Assembly: GCF_038789205.1 (NCBI RefSeq) | Contig: NZ_CP128355.1 | Location: 1,054,001 to 1,118,000, forward strand | Reading direction: 5' to 3' | DNA length: 64,000 bases | DNA from: Staphylococcus hsinchuensis | GTDB lineage: Bacteria > Bacillota > Bacilli > Staphylococcales > Staphylococcaceae | Notes under the pieces: generated by a model | What the model saw: only the letters and a program-made list of their open reading frames with translations | The model's database searches: none | Told to the model about the DNA's origin: nothing | In this document: piece after piece, positions 28,822 through 38,754 of the stretch | How the letters are laid out: every line of letters begins with the position of its first letter | How positions within the stretch are numbered: position 1 is the stretch's first letter | Position numbers and translations under genes: made by a program

Positions 28822-29946
28822 ATGAAAGTTTTAGTGGCAATGGATGAATTTAATGGTATCATTTCAAGTTACCAAGCAAACCGTTATGCCGAAGAAGCGG
28901 TAGCCAGTCAATTAGATAAAGCGGATATTGTACAAGTACCACTATTTAACGGACGTCATGAATTAATGGATTTTGTATTTTTATGGCAATCTGGTACAAA
29001 GTATCGCATTCAAACGCACGATGCTGATATGAATCAAGTAGAAACAGTATACGGTATTACAGATGATCAAACCACTGTAATCGAAAGTAATTTGTTTATG
29101 AAAGGGAATAAACCGATTAATGAACGTACAAGTTACGGCTTAGGAGAAATTATTGTGGATGCATTAGAGAAGGATGCGAAACACATTGTAATCTCACTTG
29201 GCGGTATGGATAGTTTCGATGCAGGTGCGGGCATGTTGCAAGCGTTAGGTATGAAATTTTACGATGATGAAGCACGAGAAGTAGATGTTCGACAAGGTGC
29301 TAAAGTTTTAAAATATATTCGTAAAGTGGATACAAGTGGTTTACATCCTAAGTTAAAAGATGTTCGCTTACAGGTCATGACTGACTTTGAAAGTAAGTTA
29401 TATGGCAAACACAGTGAAATTATGCAATCATACGAAGCGTTGGGACTCGATCGTGAAAAAGCATCAGAAATAGACAATTTAATTTGGTATTTAAGTGAAA
29501 TATTTAAAAGTGAATTGCAACTTGCGTTAGGTCCAATTGAAAAAGGTGGCGCAGGGGGTGGCGTTGCCGCAGTTTTAAATGGCTTATATAATGCAGAAAT
29601 TATGACAAGTCATGAATTAGTAGATCAAATTACTCATTTAGAATCACTGATTGAACAAGCTGATTTAATTGTGTTCGGTGAAGGTGTTAATGAGGAAGAT
29701 CAATTACTAGAAACTACGACGATTCGCATTGCAGAACTCGCAACGAAACATCACAAACCGTCAATTGCAATTTGTGCGACAAATGATAAGTTTGATTTAT
29801 TTGAATCAATGGGTGTAACGTCTATGTTTAATACCTTTATGGAAATGCCAAAACACTATACTGATTTTAAAATGGGTATCCAAATCAGACATTATATGGT
29901 TCAAGCAATTAAACTGTTAAAGACACAGTTTGACCCTCAAAAATAA
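28822..29946 (+). CDS. glxK: Glycerate kinase
   Basis: A 374-residue type 1 glycerate kinase (GarK/GlxK family) phosphorylating D-glycerate. The motifs MDEFNGIISSYQAN at the N-terminus (the substrate/phosphate loop: usually DSFKG-like), SLGGMDSFDAGAG around 134-146 and the glycine-rich GPIEKGGAGGGVAA around 237-250 are seen; the latter is the family signature. Note that the N-terminal D-S-F-K-G motif reads D-E-F-N-G here. Start ATG behind GAGGTG. Monocistronic with a terminator. Confidence 0.85.
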   Translation: MKVLVAMDEFNGIISSYQANRYAEEAVASQLDKADIVQVPLFNGRHELMDFVFLWQSGTKYRIQTHDADMNQVETVYGITDDQTTVIESNLFMKGNKPINERTSYGLGEIIVDALEKDAKHIVISLGGMDSFDAGAGMLQALGMKFYDDEAREVDVRQGAKVLKYIRKVDTSGLHPKLKDVRLQVMTDFESKLYGKHSEIMQSYEALGLDREKASEIDNLIWYLSEIFKSELQLALGPIEKGGAGGGVAAVLNGLYNAEIMTSHELVDQITHLESLIEQADLIVFGEGVNEEDQLLETTTIRIAELATKHHKPSIAICATNDKFDLFESMGVTSMFNTFMEMPKHYTDFKMGIQIRHYMVQAIKLLKTQFDPQK

Positions 29947-29981
29947 TTCTAGGGTTTATTGTAGAAAGACAGGAATAAATT

Positions 29982-30030
29982 AAAAACGATGGTTTCTATG
30001 AAAATGTACATAGAAGTCATCGTTTTTTAT
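29982..30030 (+). terminator. Terminator after glycerate kinase gene
   Basis: AAAAACGATGGTTTCTATG and CATAGAAGTCATCGTTTTT form a 16-18 base stem with a T-run. Confidence 0.85.
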
Positions 30031-30123
30031 TTTAACTATGTTATTTTAAAAAGATTTATTGAGCAGGTGGTGTGATAAAGTCACGTCCCAACAGCTAAGG
30101 AAAATACAAATCGTAGATATCAA

Positions 30124-30171
30124 AATAGCCCGTCAAAAAGATTTTAGATAATTAATCTCTTTGATGGGCTT
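30124..30171 (-). terminator. Terminator of the thrE-pepT operon
   Basis: TAGCCCGTCAAAAAGATT and AATCTCTTTGATGGGCTTA pair around a short loop 32 bases after the pepT stop on the minus strand. Confidence 0.75.
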
Positions 30172-30202
30172 AATAAGATTGACTAATGTTTTATGTTTTG
30201 AA

Positions 30203-31438
30203 CTATGCTAGAGTATCATCTTTAGCTATTTCTTTGACGATACCAAGAATAACTTCGACTGATTTTTCCATAATATCAATAGAAGCATATTCATATGGGC
30301 CGTGGAAATTCGCACAACCTGTAAAGATATTTGGTGTAGGCAATCCTTTATATGATAATTGCGAACCATCTGTACCACCACGAATGGGTTCTGTGTTTGC
30401 TGGAATGTCTAAAGTTTTAAATACGCGTTTAGGAATTTCAATCACATGGGGTTGTGCTTCAATTTTTTCTCCCATGTTATAGTATTGATCATTGATTTCA
30501 ATTTCGATTGGGTCGTCTTCATAATGTGAATTAATATCTGATTTAATTTCAATCATACGTTTTTTACGTAGTTCGAAGTTTGTTTTATCATGGTCGCGAA
30601 TGATGTATTGGAGCTGTGCACGTTCTACATCGCCTTGGAATTGCATTAAGTGATAGAACCCTTCGTAGCCTTCAGTTCTTTCAGGTACTTCATTTTGCGG
30701 TAATAGTGCATTGAATTGTTGACCTAAAAGAATGGCATTGACGAGTGTGTTCTTAGCCGAACCTGGATGAACGTTAACACCATGACATATTACCTTTGCC
30801 TCTGCAGCATTAAAGCTTTCATATTGAAGCTCACCATATTCGCTTCCATCCATAGTATATGCAAAGTCAGCACCGAAACGCTCGACATCAAAGGCATGTG
30901 GTCCTTTACCGATTTCTTCGTCCGGTGTAAAGGCAATACGAATGCGACCGTGCTCAATTTCAGGATGCTCAGTTAAATATTTCACTGCTTCCATAATTTC
31001 AGTAATTCCTGCTTTATCATCAGCCCCTAGAAGTGAAGTGCCATCAGTAACCATTAATGTATGACCTTCAACTGCTTTTAATAGGGGGAACTGTGCTTGT
31101 GTTAATGTACGGTTCGTTTCACCAAGTTGAATCGTTTCACCATCATATTTATCGATAATTTGAGGATTTACATTTGAAGCATTAAAATCCGGTGATGTAT
31201 CAACGTGTGCCAGGAAACCAACTGTAGGAAGTGGGCGTGATACATTACTTTCTAATGTTGCGAATAAATAACCATTGTCGTCTAGTTCTGTTTCAAGACC
31301 GAATGCCTTTAATTCTTGATCTAATAAATTAAGTAAATCCCATTGTTTTTCCGTTGATGGTGTAGTCGTCGATTCAGGATTAGATTGCGTATCAATCTTT
31401 ACATATCTTGTTAATCGTTCTATTAAATCTTTTTTCAT
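30203..31438 (-). CDS. pepT: Peptidase T (tripeptide aminopeptidase)
   Basis: A 411-residue M20 metallopeptidase removing the N-terminal residue of tripeptides. Zinc-binding motifs are [12 protein letters not shown] (His and Asp), [12 protein letters not shown] (bridging Asp) and the catalytic [10 protein letters not shown]; a further His lies in the C-terminal NFHGPYE. ATG 31438 lies 6 bases after AAGGGGTG; a GTG at 31447 sits in that site. The gene is the last of a three-gene minus-strand operon with the two ThrE-family parts, 12 bases apart, and complements the peptide importers at 15-19 kb. Confidence 0.95.
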   Translation of the reverse strand: MKKDLIERLTRYVKIDTQSNPESTTTPSTEKQWDLLNLLDQELKAFGLETELDDNGYLFATLESNVSRPLPTVGFLAHVDTSPDFNASNVNPQIIDKYDGETIQLGETNRTLTQAQFPLLKAVEGHTLMVTDGTSLLGADDKAGITEIMEAVKYLTEHPEIEHGRIRIAFTPDEEIGKGPHAFDVERFGADFAYTMDGSEYGELQYESFNAAEAKVICHGVNVHPGSAKNTLVNAILLGQQFNALLPQNEVPERTEGYEGFYHLMQFQGDVERAQLQYIIRDHDKTNFELRKKRMIEIKSDINSHYEDDPIEIEINDQYYNMGEKIEAQPHVIEIPKRVFKTLDIPANTEPIRGGTDGSQLSYKGLPTPNIFTGCANFHGPYEYASIDIMEKSVEVILGIVKEIAKDDTLA

Positions 31439-31450
31439 ATATAACACCCC

Positions 31451-31951
31451 TTACACTCTATTATTCATATTATAAGACTTTTTGTATCTTTTGCCATTTA
31501 ATTTGCCAAAATACTGTTTGATTTTCGTGTAAAGGTAATACCAAATTTCTGCACATAAGATTCCAAAGGCAATCGCTCCTGAAATAAGGGTAACTTCTAG
31601 AAACGTGTTCACAGCGTGTGTATATTGACTACTCACAAGATAACGTGTCGCTTCATAAGCAAGTCCACCAGGTACAAGAGGAATGATGCCTGGTACTATG
31701 AAAATAATTACAGGTCGTTTATAACGTCGACTCATGATATGACTCATTAAAGCTAAAATAAAACTTCCTAAGAATGCTGCCACGACTTCACTCGTTTCTA
31801 AATCGATGGTTAGTTTGTAAATCATCCATCCCATTGAACCAACTAAACCACAGGCGAGTAATAGTTTACGAGGTGCATTAAATATGACAGAAAACATCAT
31901 CGTCGCTAAAAAACTTACGATAAACTGTAGAAAATAATAACCAAAGACCAT
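31451..31951 (-). CDS. Threonine/serine exporter family, C-terminal unit (ThrE/DUF3815)
   Basis: A 166-residue membrane protein with four or five helices, matching the C-terminal half of the ThrE threonine/serine exporter. The IIFIVPGIIPLVPGG motif and the following E-A-x-R-Y-L region are typical. It lies 15 bases downstream of the gene for the N-terminal unit, and the two are thought to work together as a split transporter. The basic tail (YTKIKQYFGKLNGKRYKKSYN) is cytoplasmic. Function as a Thr/Ser exporter is by family only. Confidence 0.85.
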   Translation of the reverse strand: MVFGYYFLQFIVSFLATMMFSVIFNAPRKLLLACGLVGSMGWMIYKLTIDLETSEVVAAFLGSFILALMSHIMSRRYKRPVIIFIVPGIIPLVPGGLAYEATRYLVSSQYTHAVNTFLEVTLISGAIAFGILCAEIWYYLYTKIKQYFGKLNGKRYKKSYNMNNRV

Positions 31952-31966
31952 ATGTACGCACCTTTC

Positions 31967-32728
31967 TTAAAATATTAATAATACTAAAGCAACACCGGCA
32001 CCAATCGCAAACGCGGTAAGTGCTGCCTCGACGCCACGTGACATACCAGCAAGTAATTCGCCAGCCATTAAATCACGTATTGCATTGGTTATGAGGATAC
32101 CAGGGACTAACGGCATAACCCCAGCAATGGTTATAATATTCGCATCTTGGGCCCAACCTAATTTAGTGGCACCAACAGCTAAGGTAATAACGACAGTTGC
32201 GCTTATAAATTCGGAGAAGAATTTAATTTGGATGAAACGTTGAACGAAATCAAACGTTAAGAATGCACCTGCACCAGCGATTATTGCAAAGATAAAATCT
32301 TGCATCACACCACCAAACATGAAGAGGAAGAAACCACAAGCAATCGCAGCGGCGAAGAACTTTGAAATAGATGAGAACTGTAACGAAGCGTGATGAAGAT
32401 GGATGAGTTCTGTTTTCGCTTCATCGATATCGAGTTCTTTATTTGCGATTTTACGTGAGAGACTATTAGTTAATGCGATCTTCTCTAAATCCGTTGTGCG
32501 TTCACGAATTCGAATGAGTCGTGTATTCGTACGATTATTTAATGAGAAGATGATTGCTGTCGAAGTAACAAAACTATATGTATCATCTAGACCAAAACTT
32601 GCGGCGATACGATTCATTGTGTCTTCTACACGATATGTTTCGGCGCCACTCTCGAGTAATATTCTTCCAGCAATGAGAACAACATCTATTACCTTATCTT
32701 CATCGATAATAGTAATTGAATCAGACAT
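31967..32728 (-). CDS. Threonine/serine exporter family, N-terminal unit (ThrE/DUF1212)
   Basis: A 253-residue protein of the ThrE N-terminal family. A cytoplasmic N-terminal domain of ~115 residues (LIAGRILLESGAETYRVEDTM motif) is followed by five helices with the MPLVPGILITNAIRDLMAGE signature. Start ATG at 32728 behind AGGAGGTGGG. It heads the operon with the C-terminal unit and pepT; peptide cleavage followed by export of excess amino acids is a plausible joint role, but is inference. Confidence 0.87.
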   Translation of the reverse strand: MSDSITIIDEDKVIDVVLIAGRILLESGAETYRVEDTMNRIAASFGLDDTYSFVTSTAIIFSLNNRTNTRLIRIRERTTDLEKIALTNSLSRKIANKELDIDEAKTELIHLHHASLQFSSISKFFAAAIACGFFLFMFGGVMQDFIFAIIAGAGAFLTFDFVQRFIQIKFFSEFISATVVITLAVGATKLGWAQDANIITIAGVMPLVPGILITNAIRDLMAGELLAGMSRGVEAALTAFAIGAGVALVLLIF

Positions 32729-32888
32729 TGACGACCCACCTCCTAAATTGATTATAGAACAATTGAAAGTTTACAGTGTACGAGTATAACTTGCAATAGT
32801 ATTTTTATGTCAGTTATATTTTTTATTATATCGTAACACGTATTAATGAATCCAATATCTCTTATCTAGTGAAGGATAGGGGTTTAAA

Positions 32889-32932
32889 TAAAAAATGAAG
32901 CCAGTTGATCTTGGTTTGATCAACTGGCTTCG
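32889..32932 (-). terminator. Terminator of gdpS
   Basis: GAAGCCAGTTGATC and its exact complement GATCAACTGGCTTC form a 14-base stem with a 7-base loop; the A-run on the left gives a U-run on the minus strand. Confidence 0.9.
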
Positions 32933-32974
32933 CAAATTTCGGATAGTATTTATTTCAATTGTCTTACTTTGATT

Positions 32975-34045
32975 TTACAATTTAACGATTGGGTTAAACA
33001 TTACTTTGTTTCGACCTTCATTTTTAGCCATGTGTAACATGTCATCGGCAATTTTAAAGACGGTACGTTGAGACTTGTGATCTTCTTGCGTAATGTATCC
33101 TACACCGATAGACACAGATAATTTAATGACATCATTATTTGGTAGGTGGAAAGTAGATTGGGAAACACCTTCTCGAATGCTTTCGCCTAACTTTACACAT
33201 TGATCAAGTGAATAGTTATTTAAAACGATTGAGAACTCTTCGCCACCATTACGATAAATACTAAATTGTTGTGGCACATAATTTTTTAACAATTGAGCCA
33301 TCTGTCTTAATACTGCATCACCGGCATTGTGGGTGTAAGAATCATTAACTTCTTTGAAACCGTCAATATCAATAAGTAACAACCCTAAACTTTCATGATT
33401 ATCTTCAGCGATTTTTGTAACTTCATTTAAATGTCTGTCGAATTCTTTAACATTACCTAAACCTGTTAAATAATCGAGACGATCTTCATTTTCATAGCGA
33501 TTAACGAGTGAAAAGAAATGCCAATTATCGATAAAGGTAATTGATGAAGTCACTGTTAAGATAAATGATAATGGGATGAGATAGACCACTTGCATTAATT
33601 CATAATACGGACTGATGAGCGACAATATTGCTAGGATACATAACGAAATGGCATTAAGTATTTGAATTGCAATGGCATCAGTCTGTTTGATAAATGGACC
33701 TATGGCTCCAGAGATGATTGCAATAGCTACAAGGATCACGCTTGAAATTAATGTATAATCACCTATGAGATAATTGACTACAGAAATAATCAAAGCTGAT
33801 ATAACTGTATAAATTAGATTTGTATAACGACCTAAAAATAAAATAGGTACGAAAGTTAGATAAAGCGTATATTCGTTAAAAATTGAAATAGGATAAGATG
33901 ATAATAATAAAGCTAGAACCGTCATTAATACGAATACATATGCTTTTGAAAATTCCATTTTTTTATTTTCTGAGTACTGTAATCTGTGAAATAAATAGAT
34001 TCCAGCAACCATCACTGAGATATTATAAATAATTGCTTCAAACAT
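32975..34045 (-). CDS. gdpS: Membrane GGDEF-domain protein
   Basis: A 356-residue protein with six N-terminal membrane helices (about 1-165, 5TM-LYT-like receptor region) followed by a GGDEF domain (about 185-350). The diguanylate cyclase motif reads GGEEF in [12 protein letters not shown], and [13 protein letters not shown] and [19 protein letters not shown] precede it. GdpS is the only canonical GGDEF protein known in staphylococci; work from memory found that it acts on biofilm without clear cyclic di-GMP synthesis. Start ATG behind AAAGGAGCG. It is divergent from tagO. Confidence 0.93.
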   Translation of the reverse strand: MFEAIIYNISVMVAGIYLFHRLQYSENKKMEFSKAYVFVLMTVLALLLSSYPISIFNEYTLYLTFVPILFLGRYTNLIYTVISALIISVVNYLIGDYTLISSVILVAIAIISGAIGPFIKQTDAIAIQILNAISLCILAILSLISPYYELMQVVYLIPLSFILTVTSSITFIDNWHFFSLVNRYENEDRLDYLTGLGNVKEFDRHLNEVTKIAEDNHESLGLLLIDIDGFKEVNDSYTHNAGDAVLRQMAQLLKNYVPQQFSIYRNGGEEFSIVLNNYSLDQCVKLGESIREGVSQSTFHLPNNDVIKLSVSIGVGYITQEDHKSQRTVFKIADDMLHMAKNEGRNKVMFNPIVKL

Positions 34046-34415
34046 TTACTTTACGCTCCTTTTAATTAAACCACTAGTTATTGTAAGTGAAAACTTACAA
34101 TTTGTCATCAAAATGCAAAAATAATTTCATTATAATTCACAATGATTTCATGTTAAAATAGTTTTTTATTATACTAAAAACACAATTGAATTATTAAATA
34201 AAAAAATTAACGATGAATTTTTCGTATTACTTCTAATTTTTATAAATAAGTATGAATAGGAAAGAGAGAACAGTTTATGTCGAACGAAGCTGAATTTTAA
34301 AAATGGTCAGTAAGTATGATATGAAATGTGTTTGCAATCGTTTAATATTATTATATAATAAATGCTAAAAATTAAAATCAAAATAATCAAGGTTATTTTA
34401 TTGAAGGTGAAACTG
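34046..34415. other. Intergenic region between divergent gdpS and tagO
   Basis: 370 AT-rich bases that must hold two outward promoters. No ORF, terminator or recognised operator is convincing here. Confidence 0.5.
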
Positions 34416-35465
34416 ATGTATACATTATTATTAATTATTTACACGATGATTGTCAGTTTAATAATCACACCGTTAATCATAAAAGTTTCACATAAATTTG
34501 GGATTGTAGATAAACCCAATTTTAGAAAGGTTCATACTAAACCGATTTCAGTTTTAGGAGGGACCGTAATATTATTATCATTTTTAATAGGTATATGGCT
34601 AGGCCATCCTATTGAAACCGAGGTAAAGCCACTTATATTAGGTGGACTCATTATGTATGTCGTAGGTTTAATTGATGATATTTATGATTTACAACCAGTG
34701 TTAAAGTTAATAGGTCAAATTATTGCAGCAAGTATTGTAGTTATTTATGGCGTTTCCATTGATTTTATTTCTTTACCAATGGGTCCGACGATACACTTTG
34801 GAATTTTCAGTGTACCTATTACAATTATTTGGATTGTTGCTATTACGAATGCAATTAACTTAATTGATGGGCTAGATGGTTTAGCTTCTGGTGTGTCGGT
34901 GATTGCGTTAATGACAATCGGTTTTATAGCAATGTTACAAGCGAATATTTTTATTATTATGATTTGCTGTGTACTAATTGGAGCTTTATTAGGTTTTCTA
35001 TGCTTTAATTTTCACCCGGCTAAAATTTTCTTAGGGGATAGTGGTGCATTATTAATTGGTTTTATTATTGGATTCTTATCTTTATTAGGTTTTAAGAATA
35101 TTACCTTTGCATCTTTATTCTTCCCAATTGTTATTTTAGCAGTACCATTTATCGATACATTGTTTGCGATGGTAAGACGTGTGAAGAATGGTCAGCATAT
35201 TATGCAAGCAGATAAGTCACATCTACATCATAAGTTACTACAATTAGGATACTCTCATCGACAAACGGTTGTGTTAATATATTCGATTGCTTTATTGTTT
35301 AGTCTTTCGAGTATCGTTTTATATTTATCACAACCATGGGGTGTACTGATGATGTTCATCCTAATCCTGATTACGATAGAGTTGATTGTGGAATTTACAG
35401 GTTTGATTGACGACAACTATCGACCTTTATTAAAGTTGATCGAAAATAAAGGTCATGAAGAATAA
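34416..35465 (+). CDS. tagO: Undecaprenyl-phosphate N-acetylglucosaminyl-1-phosphate transferase (wall teichoic acid)
   Basis: A 349-residue polytopic enzyme (about 11 helices) of the WecA/TagO/MraY family. It makes lipid-linked GlcNAc, the first step of wall teichoic acid synthesis, on the cytoplasmic face. Motifs: an early VDKPNFRKVHTKPIS loop, LGLIDDIYDL with the Asp pair (VVGLIDDIYD here), NAINLIDGLDGLASG and the HLHHKLLQLGYSHRQT loop. ATG 34416 follows GAAGGTG; an upstream frame from 34362 would give a basic, non-family extension. A terminator-poor 3' region with an unusual G+C-rich palindrome follows. Confidence 0.95.
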   Translation: MYTLLLIIYTMIVSLIITPLIIKVSHKFGIVDKPNFRKVHTKPISVLGGTVILLSFLIGIWLGHPIETEVKPLILGGLIMYVVGLIDDIYDLQPVLKLIGQIIAASIVVIYGVSIDFISLPMGPTIHFGIFSVPITIIWIVAITNAINLIDGLDGLASGVSVIALMTIGFIAMLQANIFIIMICCVLIGALLGFLCFNFHPAKIFLGDSGALLIGFIIGFLSLLGFKNITFASLFFPIVILAVPFIDTLFAMVRRVKNGQHIMQADKSHLHHKLLQLGYSHRQTVVLIYSIALLFSLSSIVLYLSQPWGVLMMFILILITIELIVEFTGLIDDNYRPLLKLIENKGHEE

Positions 35466-35502
35466 TTTTTTTATTGTGAAAAAGTTATTAAGTATTCAAG
35501 TA

Positions 35503-35579
35503 TTTGGGCACGCTTTCCGTGGGCACAGCCTCAGCCTGTAGTCTTCGGCACGTGCTAATCCCACGGGAGTCGGCCCAAA
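35503..35579. repeat. G+C-rich nested palindromic element
   Basis: The 77-base element is bounded by TTTGGGC (35503-35509) and GCCCAAA (35573-35579). Inside are CCGTGGG (35517-35523) and CCCACGG (35560-35566), with a central CAGCCTCAGCCTGTAGTC segment. It is far richer in G+C than its surroundings and looks like a mobile palindromic (REP/MITE-like) unit. Similar CCGTGGGCACAGCCTCAGCCT-like units are known to me in Bacillales genomes, without an agreed name. Confidence 0.65.
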
Positions 35580-35656
35580 CAGCTGTTAAGGGTGAAAATT
35601 GGATTATTTCGGTTTCGGATTGAAAGATAAAATTTTATTATAAAAGTAACTATAAA

Positions 35657-35695
35657 AATAACAGCACAGGATTTTAAGTCCTGTGCTGTTATTTA
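35657..35695 (-). terminator. Terminator of the YigZ gene
   Basis: AACAGCACAGGA and TCCTGTGCTGTT form a perfect 12-base stem, with A-rich left flank. The right arm overlaps the stop codon of the minus-strand gene. Confidence 0.85.
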
Positions 35696-36330
35696 GTTTC
35701 TATATCGAATGGTAGGAGTAATGTATCATCTGCATTTAGTTCGTAGTTACCTGAAGTGATTCGATTTAAAAATTCAACAAATTGGTCATAATCCGTTTCT
35801 ACAACATCGATTTGATAACTTACTTTATCTGTGTAAGCTTTATCACGTAATAAGTAAGGTGTGGCTTCCAATTCATAATCTAACTTGCCAGATAGATCGT
35901 AAGATACTGTTACTGTTGTTGGTAAGGCTGGTTTTAAAACGACGCGTCCTATATCATAAATAACATCGCGTACAGCACCACTATAAGCACGTATTAAACC
36001 GCCACCACCTAGTTTAATTCCACCAAAGTAACGTGTCACTACTACACATACGTTATGAATTTCTAGTTTCTTTAATACTTCTAACATCGGTACGCCTGCA
36101 GTACCACTTGGCTCACCATCGTCGTTCGCTTTTTGAATGTTCATTTGATCTCCAACTGTATATGCTGAACAATTATGGTTGGCATCACGGTATTCAGCTT
36201 TGACTTCATTTATAAAAGCTTTAGCTTCTTCTTCAGTTGTTACTGGTTTAATATGTGCAATAAAACGTGATTTACTAATAACATTTTCAATTGTATGTGC
36301 TTCTTTAATTGTGATTAATTGTTCACTCAT
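35689..36330 (-). CDS. YigZ/IMPACT family protein
   Basis: A 213-residue protein of the IMPACT/YigZ family (UPF0029 N-terminal domain plus a DUF1949 C-terminal ferredoxin-like domain). Signature segments are SRFIAHIKPV, HNCSAYTVG, DDGEPSGTAGVPMLEVL and VTRYFGGIKLGGGGLIRAY. ATG 36330 lies after AGAGGTGAACAACAAA; a GTG at 36342 belongs to this site. The role is uncertain; eukaryotic IMPACT controls translation under stress through Gcn2, and structures suggest nucleic acid binding. Confidence 0.9.
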   Translation of the reverse strand: MSEQLITIKEAHTIENVISKSRFIAHIKPVTTEEEAKAFINEVKAEYRDANHNCSAYTVGDQMNIQKANDDGEPSGTAGVPMLEVLKKLEIHNVCVVVTRYFGGIKLGGGGLIRAYSGAVRDVIYDIGRVVLKPALPTTVTVSYDLSGKLDYELEATPYLLRDKAYTDKVSYQIDVVETDYDQFVEFLNRITSGNYELNADDTLLLPFDIETK

Positions 36331-36499
36331 TTTGTTGTTCACCTCTTTTATTCAGTATTGAATGAGATTGATATCGTTCGCACTGATTCATTGTAGTTCA
36401 TTATACACTGTGTACATTGATATATTAAATAAAATATGAATTTTCTTTTAATTCATTATACTGTATTATAGTAGTGAGGATAATTGAGGAGGATAATAT

Positions 36500-37363
36500 A
36501 TGAAAATCGCAGTTTTGACTGATTCAACAAGTTATTTACCCCAAAACTTAATAGATAAATACGATATAAGAATTGCACCGCTTAGTGTTACGTTTGATAA
36601 TGGTGATAATTATACAGAAAATGGGGCAATTTCTAGCTCGGAATTTTATGAACGTATGAAAACGTCAAAGTCCATTCCAACGACGAGTCAACCTGCAATA
36701 GGGGAGTTTATTGAACATTATGAATATTTCCGTGATCAAGGTTACACAGATGTTATAGGAATATTCTTGTCATCAGGTATTAGTGGTTGTTATCAGACAG
36801 CTACGCAAGCTGCTGATATCGTTGAAGGTATTAATATCCACACATTTGATTCTGAATTAGCTGCAATGATAGAAGGCGGGTACGTTTTACGAGCTTTAGA
36901 AATGATTGAAGAAGGTTATGAGCCTCAAGCGATTATTAATGAGTTACAATCAATGCGAGAAGTATCAGGAGCAATTTTAATGGTAGATGATTTGAAAAAT
37001 CTTCAAAAAAGCGGGCGTATTTCAGGAGCACAAGCATGGATAGGTACTATGTTGAAAATGAAACCCGTGTTAAAGTTCCAAGACGGTCTCATTGTCCCAG
37101 AGGAAAAGGTACGTACTAAAAAACGTGCTTTAAAAACAATCATTGAAAAGGTTACAGAACGCGTTAAAGATTACGAAGAAGTAACGTTGTATATCGTAGA
37201 AGGTGATATTACTGAAGATAGTGATTGGTTGTATAACGAGTTACAACAAAATTATCCGCAATATCGTGTACATCGTTCTAAACTAGGTCCAGTTGTCGCT
37301 GCACATTTAGGTTCAGGCGGAATGGGCTTAGGTTACACTGGTAGAAAAATTAGACTTGATTAA
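36500..37363 (+). CDS. fakB1: DegV-family fatty-acid-binding protein (FakB)
   Basis: A 287-residue DegV-fold protein. FakB proteins hold a fatty acid for phosphorylation by the kinase FakA, the route by which staphylococci use host fatty acids. Motifs: TDSTSYL at 7-13, [33 protein letters not shown] and [15 protein letters not shown] at the C-terminus. The location just before comFA matches S. aureus fakB1 from memory; that, rather than the lipid pocket residues, is the basis for the number. The terminator at 37373-37451 follows directly. Confidence 0.85.
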   Translation: MKIAVLTDSTSYLPQNLIDKYDIRIAPLSVTFDNGDNYTENGAISSSEFYERMKTSKSIPTTSQPAIGEFIEHYEYFRDQGYTDVIGIFLSSGISGCYQTATQAADIVEGINIHTFDSELAAMIEGGYVLRALEMIEEGYEPQAIINELQSMREVSGAILMVDDLKNLQKSGRISGAQAWIGTMLKMKPVLKFQDGLIVPEEKVRTKKRALKTIIEKVTERVKDYEEVTLYIVEGDITEDSDWLYNELQQNYPQYRVHRSKLGPVVAAHLGSGGMGLGYTGRKIRLD

Positions 37364-37372
37364 TATATAGAT

Positions 37373-37451
37373 AGAGATCAGTAATGACATCCGTTATTAA
37401 GAAATAAAGTAATGTTTCTAATAACAATAGATGTTGCTGATCTCTTTTTTT
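37373..37451 (+). terminator. Terminator between fakB1 and comFA
   Basis: AGAGATCAG ... ACATC pairs with GATGT ... CTGATCTCT, followed by a T-run of seven. The loop is long (about 45 bases). The T-run touches the comFA ribosome binding site GGAGG, so read-through or a loop promoter would be needed to express comFA. Confidence 0.8.
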
Positions 37452-37461
37452 GGAGGAAAGT

Positions 37462-38754
37462 ATTATAAAAAATTACGGTAAATTAATTTCAGATATTTCA
37501 ACATTGACTGATGAAATCATACACACACGATCGAAAGGTGTGACCCGAGTAGATGAAAAGTGGTTCTGTGTGCAGTGTAATAATCAAAACCAACAACTAT
37601 TTTATCAGTATTATTCAAGGATTCAGAAACAGCATATCGTATATTGCAGACATTGTATCAATTTAGGAAGGATGGATAACGTTTCAGATATCATCATTAC
37701 GAAATCGCATCAACAACCATCCTTGGCACACTATCAACTTGATTTCGAATTAACAGAACAACAACAATTTGCATCCAATCATATATTAAAGGCACTTAAG
37801 CACTATCAGCCATTATTGCTATATGCTGTTACAGGTGCTGAGAAGACTGAAATGATCTTTGAAAGTATACAGTATGCACGGAGACGTGGTGATAATGTCG
37901 CGATAGTTTCACCACGTGTAGACGTCGTGATAGAAGTTGCGAAGCGTGTTAAAGAAGCTTTCAAGAAAGAGAATATAGATGTACTTTATCAAGGTCAAAG
38001 TCAGCAATATGATGGGCATTTTATTATTTCAACTGTACATCAACTATATCGGTATAAAGCGCATTTCGATTTCATAGTCGTAGATGAGGTAGATGCCTTT
38101 CCATTGTCAATGGATGAGAATTTAATGCAAAATATCACTTCCGCTTCAAAACCCCAACATTGTCATGTGTATATGACAGCCACGCCGCCTCGGTCCCTTG
38201 TTCAACAAATGACAGAATCTCACATCGTTAGACTTCCAGCACGTTATCATGGCTATCCACTACCTGAGCCTCGGTTTAAATATTTTAAGGTAAATTATAA
38301 CAAGCCCCAACGTACATTAACGAACTACTTCAATATACAAATTCACCAACAACGATTTACCCTCGTGTTTTTCAATCATATAGACTCAATGTTAAAGATG
38401 TATAAGGTATATAAAACTCAAATCCAACACCTGGATTACGTTTATAGTGAAGATCCACTAAGGTTTGACAAAGTAGCAGCATTTAGGGAAGGAACAATTC
38501 AAATATTATTTACGACTACAATATTAGAACGTGGTTTCACTAAAGCTTGTTTGGACGTCTTAGTGTTAAATAGTCATACATTCACAAGCAGTGCGCTAGT
38601 ACAAATCGCTGGTCGAGTAGGGAGAAAGATCGATGCACCTACAGGGTCTGTTATGTTTTTGCATGAAGGGATTACGTTAAAGATGATGAAAGCAAAACGC
38701 GAAATCGTGAAAATGAATCGTCTTGCTACTCAACGGGGGTGGGTTCGTGAATAG
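37462..38754 (+). CDS. comFA: ComFA late-competence DNA translocase, probably impaired
   Basis: A DEAD-box-like ATPase that pulls transforming DNA through the membrane. The Cys-x2-Cys ... Cys-x2-Cys zinc finger (CVQCNNQ ... YCRHC), the DEVD box (IVVDEVDAFP), motif III (MTATPP) and motif VI (QIAGRVGRK) are intact. Walker A, however, reads AVTGAEKTE, with Glu (GAG) where the family has Gly. No ATG is found at the 5' end: GGAGG (37452-37456) is followed by ATT at 37462 and ATA at 37465, and an upstream TTG at 37450 lies within the terminator T-run. ATA could be a mutated ATG. A frame of ~430 residues is otherwise open, so decay would be recent. Confidence 0.8.
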   Translation: MIKNYGKLISDISTLTDEIIHTRSKGVTRVDEKWFCVQCNNQNQQLFYQYYSRIQKQHIVYCRHCINLGRMDNVSDIIITKSHQQPSLAHYQLDFELTEQQQFASNHILKALKHYQPLLLYAVTGAEKTEMIFESIQYARRRGDNVAIVSPRVDVVIEVAKRVKEAFKKENIDVLYQGQSQQYDGHFIISTVHQLYRYKAHFDFIVVDEVDAFPLSMDENLMQNITSASKPQHCHVYMTATPPRSLVQQMTESHIVRLPARYHGYPLPEPRFKYFKVNYNKPQRTLTNYFNIQIHQQRFTLVFFNHIDSMLKMYKVYKTQIQHLDYVYSEDPLRFDKVAAFREGTIQILFTTTILERGFTKACLDVLVLNSHTFTSSALVQIAGRVGRKIDAPTGSVMFLHEGITLKMMKAKREIVKMNRLATQRGWVRE

